DNA from: DATGMB01 sp035293845
GTDB lineage: Bacteria; Acidobacteriota; Terriglobia; Bryobacterales; Bryobacteraceae
NCBI GenBank assembly: GCA_035293845.1
Contig: DATGMB010000142.1
Span: forward strand, 1-38,495
Length of the DNA: 38,495 bases
Direction of reading: 5' to 3'
Shown here: piece by piece, positions 25,682 to 32,982 of the stretch
How positions within the stretch are numbered: the stretch's first letter is position 1
Layout of the letters: every line of letters starts with the position of its first letter
Made by a program: the position numbers and the translations under genes
The notes under the pieces: generated by a model
Told to the model about the DNA's origin: nothing
Seen by the model: only the letters and a program-made list of their open reading frames with translations
The model's database searches: none

Positions 25682-27856
25682 ATGAAACTGCTCTCCTTTT
25701 TCGCGCTCGTGGCCGGAATGTTAACCGCCCAGCCGATCCGATACTCGGACTCCCGCAAGGTATTCCTCCTCACCACGCGCGACAGCTCCTATGCCATGGG
25801 CATCGCGGGCGATGGCGCTCTCCGCAACCTGTACTGGGGCGCCCCTCTGTGGCGCATCGACGATCTCGCCGCGCCGCAAACCCGCCGAGATCTCTCCTCC
25901 TTCGACCCGCGCCAGATGCTCGAAAACGAGGAGTATCCCGGCTGGGGCGGCCCACGCTACTACGAGCCCGCGCTCAAGATCACCCGCGCCGATGGCGACC
26001 GCGATCTCGTCCTTCACTACGTCTCGCACCGCATCAGCGGAAACGATCTCGAGATCGCCCTGCGCGATATCCGCGACCCCATCGAGGTCACGCTCCACTA
26101 TCGCGTTTACCCGGAGCACGGCATCGTCTGCCGCTCCACCACAATCCGTAATGCCACCGGCGCGCCGCTCACCGTCGAGAGTGCGCAGGCGGCCGCCTGG
26201 CACTTGCCGCCGGGCGAGGGCTACCGCCTCACTTACGTCAGCGGCCGCTGGGCCGCCGAGGACCAGATCCAGCGCGAGCCGATCCACGAAGGCGCCAAGA
26301 TCCTCGAGAGCCGCAAGCTGCACACCAGCCACAATTTCAACCCGTGGTTCGCGATCGACGCCGGCGATGCCTCCGAAGACCGCGGCCGCGTCTGGTTCGG
26401 CGCACTCGCCTGGAGCGGCAACTGGCGCATCACCGTCGAGCAGACGCCCTATCGCCAGGTGCGAGTCACCGGCGGCTTCAACACCTTCGATTTCGCGTAT
26501 CCGCTCGCGCCCGGCGAGTCGCTCGAGACGCCCGAATTCTACGCCGGATTCTGCGCCGATGGCTTCGGCGGGATGTCCCGCGCGCTGCACCGTTTCGAGC
26601 GCGAGGAGATCCTTCCCGGCGGCGCCACCGCGCGCCTTCGGCCCGTGCTGTACAACTCCTGGGAAGCCACCACATTCCACGTCGACGAGCCCGGCCAGCG
26701 CGCACTGGCGGAGAAGGCCGCAAAGCTCGGCGTCGAGCTCTTCGTCATGGACGACGGCTGGTTCGGCGCGCGCGACAACGACCGCGCCGGCCTTGGCGAC
26801 TGGACCGTCAACCCTCGCAAATTCCCCAACGGCCTCAAGCCGCTGATCGATCGCGTCAACGCGCTCGGCATGGAATTCGGCCTTTGGGTCGAGCCCGAAA
26901 TGGTTAACGCCGATAGCGACCTCTACCGCCGCCATCCCGACTGGGTCATCCACTTCGACAACCGCCCGCGCAGCGAGCTGCGGAATCAAATGATCCTCAA
27001 CCTCGCGCGGCCGGACGTGCGCGACTACATCTTCGGCGTCCTCGACAAGCTGGCCACCGAGTACAACATCCGCTATTTCAAATGGGACATGAACCGCTCC
27101 GTCTCCGAACCCGGCTGGCCCGAAGCCGGCCCGCTCGATGAGCGCAAGCTCTGGGTCGATTACGTCCGCAATCTGTACGACATCATCGACCGCCTGCGGG
27201 CAAAGCATCCCAAGCTCGAAATCGAATCCTGCTCGGGTGGCGGCGGGCGCGTGGATCTCGGCATTCTGCGCCGCGTCGATGAAGTCTGGACCTCGGACAA
27301 CACCGAGGCCTTCGACCGCCTTCGCATCCAGGAGGGCTTTTCCATGGGCTACGCGCCGAAGATCATGTCCGCGTGGGTGACCGACGTGCCCAATATGAAC
27401 GGCCGCAGCGTGCCGCTGGCCTTCCGTTTTCTGGTGGCCATGCAGGGTGCGCTCGGCATCGGCGCCAATCTGAACCATTGGAGCGAGCAGGATACCGCGC
27501 TGGCCACGCGCATGGTAGCGCTCTATAAGCGCATCCGCGCGACGGTGCAGACAGGCGAGCTCTACCGTCTCGCTTCGCCGCGCGCCGGCGACCTCACCGC
27601 CAACCAGTACGTGGCCCCAGATGGCCGGCAGGCGGTGCTGTTCGCCTTCCGCCACTCGCAGCAGTACAACACCGCCGTACCCGCCATTCGCCTGCGCGGT
27701 CTCGATGAAAAGGCTCTGTACCGCGTCGAAGCGCCCTTGGGCAAGCTCCAGGATCACCAGACGGAGTTCAGCGGCGCCTGGCTCATGCGCGCCGGGCTGA
27801 ACCTGGACCTGCGCGGCGATTACGACGCAGCCGCCATTGTGTTACAGCGGCTCTGA
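25682..27856 (+). CDS. exported alpha-galactosidase, glycoside hydrolase family 36
   Basis: A 724-residue GH36 enzyme that should release terminal alpha-galactose from oligosaccharides such as raffinose or galactomannan. A signal peptide (about residues 1-17, ending LTAQ) indicates export. The N-terminal beta-sandwich spans about residues 20-315. The barrel opens with YNSWEATTF and LFVMDDGWFGARDNDRAGLG. The nucleophile is Asp469 in KWDMNRS and the acid/base Asp539 in SDNTEAFDRLRIQ. Their 70-residue spacing fits the family. The C-terminal beta domain closes the protein. No Shine-Dalgarno precedes the ATG, and the gene may be read from the nuo transcript. It converges on the minus-strand gene ending at 27866. 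Confidence 0.93.
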   Translation: MKLLSFFALVAGMLTAQPIRYSDSRKVFLLTTRDSSYAMGIAGDGALRNLYWGAPLWRIDDLAAPQTRRDLSSFDPRQMLENEEYPGWGGPRYYEPALKITRADGDRDLVLHYVSHRISGNDLEIALRDIRDPIEVTLHYRVYPEHGIVCRSTTIRNATGAPLTVESAQAAAWHLPPGEGYRLTYVSGRWAAEDQIQREPIHEGAKILESRKLHTSHNFNPWFAIDAGDASEDRGRVWFGALAWSGNWRITVEQTPYRQVRVTGGFNTFDFAYPLAPGESLETPEFYAGFCADGFGGMSRALHRFEREEILPGGATARLRPVLYNSWEATTFHVDEPGQRALAEKAAKLGVELFVMDDGWFGARDNDRAGLGDWTVNPRKFPNGLKPLIDRVNALGMEFGLWVEPEMVNADSDLYRRHPDWVIHFDNRPRSELRNQMILNLARPDVRDYIFGVLDKLATEYNIRYFKWDMNRSVSEPGWPEAGPLDERKLWVDYVRNLYDIIDRLRAKHPKLEIESCSGGGGRVDLGILRRVDEVWTSDNTEAFDRLRIQEGFSMGYAPKIMSAWVTDVPNMNGRSVPLAFRFLVAMQGALGIGANLNHWSEQDTALATRMVALYKRIRATVQTGELYRLASPRAGDLTANQYVAPDGRQAVLFAFRHSQQYNTAVPAIRLRGLDEKALYRVEAPLGKLQDHQTEFSGAWLMRAGLNLDLRGDYDAAAIVLQRL

Positions 27857-27865
27857 AGCGCCCGC

Positions 27866-28441
27866 CTACTTCCCGATCACCACCGAAACCGCGTTCGGCT
27901 GAAGATCCAACCGGTCGATATGATGCCCCAGTTCGAACGGCTGGCCGACCGCCGCATTCGGGTAAAGTGGCAGCAGGAAATCGCGAATCAGGAAGTCCAG
28001 TGTGGCGCCGTCAATGACGACCCCGGAGATTTCGACGCGCTCCACATCCACGATCGCCCGTCCTTCCCCCGAACGGATTCGCGCCGTAACCGCGACGGGG
28101 CGCTCGCCGTTAAGCAGCATCGACATCAGCCAGCCGGGCGGGTGCCCCTGCGCGCGCCGCACACGGCCGAAATCGATGAGCGCGGCGCCCGTGGCCTCCG
28201 CGCCGGACTGGAATTCGAGATGCGGGTTCCGTACGCCGTCGGGAGCCTTTTGCGCGACCCATGCCTCCAGCTCGCGCGGGCTGAGGATGACGCGCGTGCC
28301 CGGCCGCAGCCGGTCGCTCTCGATGCTCTCGAATTTGCGATTGGCGGAGAGGTACAGGTCGGACCCGGCGGCAAAGCCGGCCACAAGCACCAGCACAGCG
28401 GCCGCGCAGTATCGCTTCCTCACAATGAATAGACGGCGCAT
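27866..28441 (-). CDS. membrane-anchored protein of unknown function
   Basis: A 191-residue protein. The chosen start (28441) gives a basic N-terminus (MRRLFIVRKRY) and one hydrophobic helix ending near AAGSDLYL, so it is a single anchor or uncleaved signal. The frame is open further upstream, but that region overlaps the preceding gene and reads as shadow. The exported part opens with RPGTRVILSPRELEAWV and ends in the long alternating strand RLDLQPNAVSVVI. This architecture recalls small lipid-binding tubular (TULIP/DUF2993-like) domains; that is a weak guess. It lies 68 bases after the GH88 gene and is probably the last gene of the operon. Confidence 0.65.
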   Translation of the reverse strand: MRRLFIVRKRYCAAAVLVLVAGFAAGSDLYLSANRKFESIESDRLRPGTRVILSPRELEAWVAQKAPDGVRNPHLEFQSGAEATGAALIDFGRVRRAQGHPPGWLMSMLLNGERPVAVTARIRSGEGRAIVDVERVEISGVVIDGATLDFLIRDFLLPLYPNAAVGQPFELGHHIDRLDLQPNAVSVVIGK

Positions 28442-28509
28442 CCCCACAAACGATAGACGGGCGGTCCCGGCGGAGCGTTGCCGGACCCGCGGGGCCGCTG
28501 CGCCGGCGC

Positions 28510-29820
28510 CTACAACCAGAACTTGAGGTACGGCCCGCCCTCCGCGATGCGGAGAAGATACAGCGCCAACTCGCGGGCGTGGTAATCGCCCCACATCGAC
28601 GATTCGCCCGGCTGCCAGTTCCACCCGTTCGGACGATGATACACCGAGTGCAGAATCAGACCCTGGTGGTTCGGATCGGCGCTCAGGTACGGCTCGCTGA
28701 ACAGCGTAGCCGCCACCGTCAGCCCGGCCTCCCAATAGCGATCTTCGGACAATCTCCGGCCGAGGCGGAGCAGCCCCTGCGCGGCGATGGCGGCGGCAGA
28801 GCTATCGACGGGCTCATGCGGATTGTACGGGTCCGCCGGCCGGCTGCGCCAATCGCCGAGCGCCGCCAGGCCGGGAGCGCCGGTGTCCCAGTAGGGGATG
28901 CCGTCGGACGGCGTGTTTTCGATATAGAAATCGCACGTCGCGCGGGCGGCGCGCTCGAACATCTCGATCGCGGGATGGCGTTCGGGCAGCGTGTCGAGAA
29001 ATTCGAGCTGCTCGGCGAAGCCGCACATCGCCCAGGCGAGGCCGCGAGTCCACGTACTGAACGGCGAATATCCCTGCTGCGAATTGGGGCAGCGGTAGTT
29101 GCCGTCGACCGTGTTGAAGACGCTCTCATGCGCCACGCGCCCGCGCACGTCGAACGCATCCCGGCCCTCGCCGTAATAAACCGAGTACTTCGCCGTGGCC
29201 AGGCCGTGCGCAATGGCCCGATCGAGAAGCGAAATACGCCGGTCGTTTTCCGCCATCAGCACATGGCCGAGCTGATGCGCGACCACCAGCGCGCGCGCGG
29301 AGCGGATCGTATCGACAAACAGCGAGTGCGGGCCGTTGAACGAATAGATGTACCCGCCGCCATCGGCGGTGCGGGACCAGCGCGCGGCCTGCACCGCCCC
29401 CGAGCACTTCAGCGCCGTTTCATAAAACCGCCGCTCCCAGCAATTCTCGGCGATGCGCCCCTCGGCCATCAAACGGAGCAGGTTGCCGTAGGTGCTCACG
29501 TTGTGGAAGCCGTGGTCGTGAACGCCGATGTGCGTGAGGTGCGGCGCCATCAGGTTGGCCGTCCGCTCGCGGCCGATTTCCAAAAACTCGTGGTCCCCGG
29601 TAGCGTCGAACTGCAGAATGGCGGAGCCGAACTGGAAGCCCTGCGTCCATTCCGTCCAGCCGCGGCTCGTATAACGGCCGTCCACCGTGCAGACGGGTGA
29701 TCCCTGCGCTGGCGACCAGGTCCGCTCGATCGAGCGAATCTTCGGCGCCGAAAGCTCAAACAGGCGCCGCAAGGCAGGAAGGAGGGACTCTGCGGTAATG
29801 CCGTTGCCGGATCGAATCAT
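28510..29820 (-). CDS. glycoside hydrolase family 88-type unsaturated glucuronyl hydrolase
   Basis: A 436-residue (alpha/alpha)6-barrel protein. GH88 enzymes hydrate and so cleave unsaturated uronic acids left by polysaccharide lyases. Family features seen are RGWTEWTQGFQFGSAIL, HDHGF with Asp102, the second Asp at 170 in SLFVDTIR, FSTWTRGLAWAMCGFAEQ, EPVDSSAAAIAAQGLLRL and SSMWGDYHARELALYLL. Asp102 and Asp170 fit the two catalytic aspartates by position. There is no signal peptide, so action is cytoplasmic on imported disaccharides. It lies 36 bases after the repeat-protein gene with no terminator between them. No lyase or transporter is in view. Confidence 0.82.
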   Translation of the reverse strand: MIRSGNGITAESLLPALRRLFELSAPKIRSIERTWSPAQGSPVCTVDGRYTSRGWTEWTQGFQFGSAILQFDATGDHEFLEIGRERTANLMAPHLTHIGVHDHGFHNVSTYGNLLRLMAEGRIAENCWERRFYETALKCSGAVQAARWSRTADGGGYIYSFNGPHSLFVDTIRSARALVVAHQLGHVLMAENDRRISLLDRAIAHGLATAKYSVYYGEGRDAFDVRGRVAHESVFNTVDGNYRCPNSQQGYSPFSTWTRGLAWAMCGFAEQLEFLDTLPERHPAIEMFERAARATCDFYIENTPSDGIPYWDTGAPGLAALGDWRSRPADPYNPHEPVDSSAAAIAAQGLLRLGRRLSEDRYWEAGLTVAATLFSEPYLSADPNHQGLILHSVYHRPNGWNWQPGESSMWGDYHARELALYLLRIAEGGPYLKFWL

Positions 29821-29856
29821 CGTTTCAATGGTATCGAACGGCGCCTTGGCGTTGTT

Positions 29857-32800
29857 TCAATGCGAAACCGTCACCGCCACCAGGTTCCCGGTGGCATCGT
29901 ACGTGTACGTCACCGTGCGGCCGTCGCTCAGCGTCGCCTGCACCAGCCGGTTGAGCCCGTCGTAGCCGTACTGCGCCGAGCTGTTCGGTGTGAAACCCGT
30001 GCCGATCAGCGTCACCGGCCCGCTCGCCGCCGCGCCGCTGTTCCCCGCGGCGTCCGTCGCCATCACCCGCACCACGGCCGTGCGCGTCGGCGCGATGTTG
30101 GCCGGCACCTGCCACAGATACGATTGCGTGTTCCCGCCAATACCGCTCGCGATGGTCGTCGGGAAGGTCTGCCCGCCGTCGGTCGAAAGCGCGATCGTAT
30201 GGCCGCTGACGCCCACGTTATCGTCCGATTGCCACTGGATCAGGTACCCGGTCCCGCCTGCCACCACCTCGCCGCCGGTCGGCGCCAGCAGCGTCACGGT
30301 GGGCGCCTGCGTATCGCTGATCGTACAGGCGTTGGTGTCGTCCTGCACGCCGATGCGGTAGCTGCCGAGCGAAGTCCCGCGCGTATCCCGCACCAGCAGC
30401 GTGTACGTGCCGCTGGCCGCGAGGTTCGCCAATAGCGCGCCGCCCGCGCCCGCCGTCAGGCGCTTGCCCGTCGCGTCATACAACTCGGCATACGGCATGT
30501 ATCCGCCCGAGCGTTGCGTCAGTTTGATGTCGGCCCGGTCGCCGCCGGTTCCGCTGAACGTGTACGCGTCGAGTTGCCCCGGAGCCGTCACCTGCGCCAG
30601 CACCGTCTGCCCGCAGGTCAGCGCCGTCGCCGAACAGGGATTGTTCGGCCGCTGGAACGCGAGCGAGTAAGTGCCGTTCTCCGCATTCGAACTCGACGGG
30701 CTCACCACCGCCAGGTAATTGCCGCCAAGCGCTGCCGGCGCCGTGATATCGAGCGCCGAGGCGACCCGCGCCCCGGTGGGATCGTAGAGATCCACCTGCG
30801 GCGCAAAATTATCCGAGAGCTTCGTCAGCAGCAGCCGCAGCACGTCGCCCGGGTTGGCGGCTACCGCGTAATATTGGAACTGGTTCGTTCCCGCCAGCGG
30901 CCCGCTGGCCGATTTCCCGCACGCGAGAGGCTGCGCCGCGGCCGGCCGGTTGAGCGCCTGCCACGAAAGCGAGTAACCGCCACCCGTCCCCGGCGCCGAT
31001 GCCCCGACGATCACGGTGTAATTGCCGGCCGCGGCCGTGCGCGCGAGCGCGTAGGTCTCCGAATCCACGCGCGCGCCGGCCGGATCGTACAGCTCCATCT
31101 GCGCGGAAAACCCCGGCGTGGTCGAAGCGCTCCGCACCAGCAGCGCATCGCCGGCCGAAGCCGGGATGCTGTAGCTCGCAAATGGCACGCTGGCCGTGAC
31201 CGCCGCAGCCACCGTCTGCCCCTGGACCGGCGCCGCCGCGCAGGCATTCACCGTGCGCAGCAGGTCCAGTGCGTACGGGCCCCCGCCGTGCTTCGACATG
31301 TCCATGGCGAGGATCGTGTATGCGCCGCCCGCCGGTTTGACCACATCCACGCCGGTGTAATTGGCGGAAATGCTCTGACCGGCCGGATTGCCCGCCGCAT
31401 CGAAGATCTCGAGATCGGGCTGCAGCGCGCCGCCCGGATTCAGCATGCGCACGCTGAACGATTCCCCGGCCGCCGCCGTGTACGTGTAGACCCCCGCATC
31501 GAGCGGCCGCGCGACCGTCCCTTGCGCCACCGCGCCGCAGTTCAGCGATACCCCGCCGCACGCTCCGTTGGTCCGGATGGCCGAGAGCTCATAGCCGCCC
31601 GACTGCGTGCCATCGAAACCGTCGCTCACCATGGCCGTGTAGGTCCCCGCCGACGTCAGCCGCACCGTCGCCTTGAAATTGGCGGCGGCCAGCGACCCCG
31701 CCACGTTCCCTTGCGCGTCGTAGAGATCCACGCGCGGCCGGAAGAGCGGATTGGAACCCGTCCCCACCAGGCGCAGCAGGTAGACGTCATTCGCGGCCGC
31801 CGTGAGGGTGTACACGTTCGTATTCAGAAAACCGTTGATGCTGCCGTCGACCGTCGACGAGCACGAAAGCGTTCCCGCGCTGCTGCAGGGCCCGTTAAAG
31901 CGCAGCAGGGTCGCCGCGGCGTATCCGGTTCCCGTACCCGTCCGGTCGCTCACCAGCAGGGTATAGGTGCCCCCGCTCTTCGCCTGGAATGGGAGGCTCA
32001 CCGTCCCGCCGGAAGAAACCGCCGCTCCCACCTGTTTGCCCTGCGCATCGTACAGTTCGAGCGCCGGCGCCAGCGTGTTCCCGGACGTGCTCGCGGGCGT
32101 CGTGCAAGCAGAATTCCCGCACGCCACGGCCCGGATCACTCCCGTGTCTCCGCTGTTCATACTGACTCCTAGCGTCTGCACGTTGAGCGCGGACGCAATC
32201 GCGGCCACCGCCGGCTGCCCGCCGCACGTCAGCGTGCCGCCGCCGCACGGCCGGTTCAAGGTAGTCGCGGAGAGGGCCAGCGGGCCGCCCACACTGTAAT
32301 AATCGAATACGACTACGTTCACCGCTCCTGCCGTTGCCACCGGCACATCCATTCGTCCCAGAGCCGCGAGCTGGCTGGCGCCCGCTCCGGTGGTTGTGGC
32401 CAATAGCGCACCCGTGGAGTCGAATACCGAGACCAGCGGCGTGAACTGGGTCTGTGCGCCCGCCGGCGTCGATCGGGTCCACCGAACGCTCACGATGTCC
32501 TGCGCGTTCACGGTAAATCCGTAGCTCTGGATCTCGAACGGCTGGAGCGTCGCCGGCATCCCAGCCCCGCAAGCCAGCCCTCCCGTGCAGGCCCGGTTGA
32601 GAGTCGTGTACGCCAGTTGATAACTCGCACCCTGAGTTGCGCTCGAATTCAGCACTTGCACCGTATAGTTCCCACCGCTCGAGAGCGCATACGCCGCCGC
32701 CAGCGTGGCGCCGTTCGAGTTGATCGGGGTTCCCGTCACCGTGTGGTTATTCTGGTCCACCATCGAAATCCGCGGAACGAAGCCACGGAGCGAGGCCGGA

Positions 32801-32982
32801 ACCAGCACCCGCACCATGACCACATCCCCGGCCTGCGCCGCGACCGAATAGAAGTCCGCGTTTCCGTTACCCTGCGCGAAGCTCCCCGTCACGGGCGCCC
32901 CGCACGAAAGCGTCACCGGCTGCGCCGCCGCCGCGCCCGCCAGCGCCAGACCCAGCCCGAATACGCCGAGACCGCGCCGCAT
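29857..32982 (-). CDS. secreted eight-repeat beta-sandwich protein with C-terminal YD repeat
   Basis: A 1041-residue secreted protein. The ATG at 32982 overlaps the stop of the upstream RHS gene (TAATG), has GGGAGG 9 bases upstream and begins a clear signal peptide (MRRGLGVFGLGLALAG, then AAAAQ). Eight repeats of about 110 residues follow. Each starts near L-x-C-G and contains a DxYxxxAxxGD-like turn, a LYDxxG strand and a GxYTxxV strand, resembling pre-peptidase (PPC-like) beta-sandwiches. Most junctions carry a Cys pair, such as LNRACTGGLACG and PNNPCSATALTCG, probably disulfides. An Ig-like domain (about 900-1000, APTVTLLAPTGGEVVAGG) precedes a short YD repeat at the end (YGYDGLNRLVQATLSDG). 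No catalytic motif was seen, so a surface binding or scaffold role is likely. Confidence 0.85.
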   Translation of the reverse strand: MRRGLGVFGLGLALAGAAAAQPVTLSCGAPVTGSFAQGNGNADFYSVAAQAGDVVMVRVLVPASLRGFVPRISMVDQNNHTVTGTPINSNGATLAAAYALSSGGNYTVQVLNSSATQGASYQLAYTTLNRACTGGLACGAGMPATLQPFEIQSYGFTVNAQDIVSVRWTRSTPAGAQTQFTPLVSVFDSTGALLATTTGAGASQLAALGRMDVPVATAGAVNVVVFDYYSVGGPLALSATTLNRPCGGGTLTCGGQPAVAAIASALNVQTLGVSMNSGDTGVIRAVACGNSACTTPASTSGNTLAPALELYDAQGKQVGAAVSSGGTVSLPFQAKSGGTYTLLVSDRTGTGTGYAAATLLRFNGPCSSAGTLSCSSTVDGSINGFLNTNVYTLTAAANDVYLLRLVGTGSNPLFRPRVDLYDAQGNVAGSLAAANFKATVRLTSAGTYTAMVSDGFDGTQSGGYELSAIRTNGACGGVSLNCGAVAQGTVARPLDAGVYTYTAAAGESFSVRMLNPGGALQPDLEIFDAAGNPAGQSISANYTGVDVVKPAGGAYTILAMDMSKHGGGPYALDLLRTVNACAAAPVQGQTVAAAVTASVPFASYSIPASAGDALLVRSASTTPGFSAQMELYDPAGARVDSETYALARTAAAGNYTVIVGASAPGTGGGYSLSWQALNRPAAAQPLACGKSASGPLAGTNQFQYYAVAANPGDVLRLLLTKLSDNFAPQVDLYDPTGARVASALDITAPAALGGNYLAVVSPSSSNAENGTYSLAFQRPNNPCSATALTCGQTVLAQVTAPGQLDAYTFSGTGGDRADIKLTQRSGGYMPYAELYDATGKRLTAGAGGALLANLAASGTYTLLVRDTRGTSLGSYRIGVQDDTNACTISDTQAPTVTLLAPTGGEVVAGGTGYLIQWQSDDNVGVSGHTIALSTDGGQTFPTTIASGIGGNTQSYLWQVPANIAPTRTAVVRVMATDAAGNSGAAASGPVTLIGTGFTPNSSAQYGYDGLNRLVQATLSDGRTVTYTYDATGNLVAVTVSH

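Noticed and set aside
25721..27757. 678-codon minus-strand frame
   Set aside because: Antisense to the GH36 gene, which has every catalytic motif; the shadow has none.
29821..29862. Repeated GTTTCAATG at 29822 and 29854 as a CRISPR-like or attachment repeat
   Set aside because: Only two short copies with no spacer pattern, one of them spanning the end of a gene; chance is sufficient.
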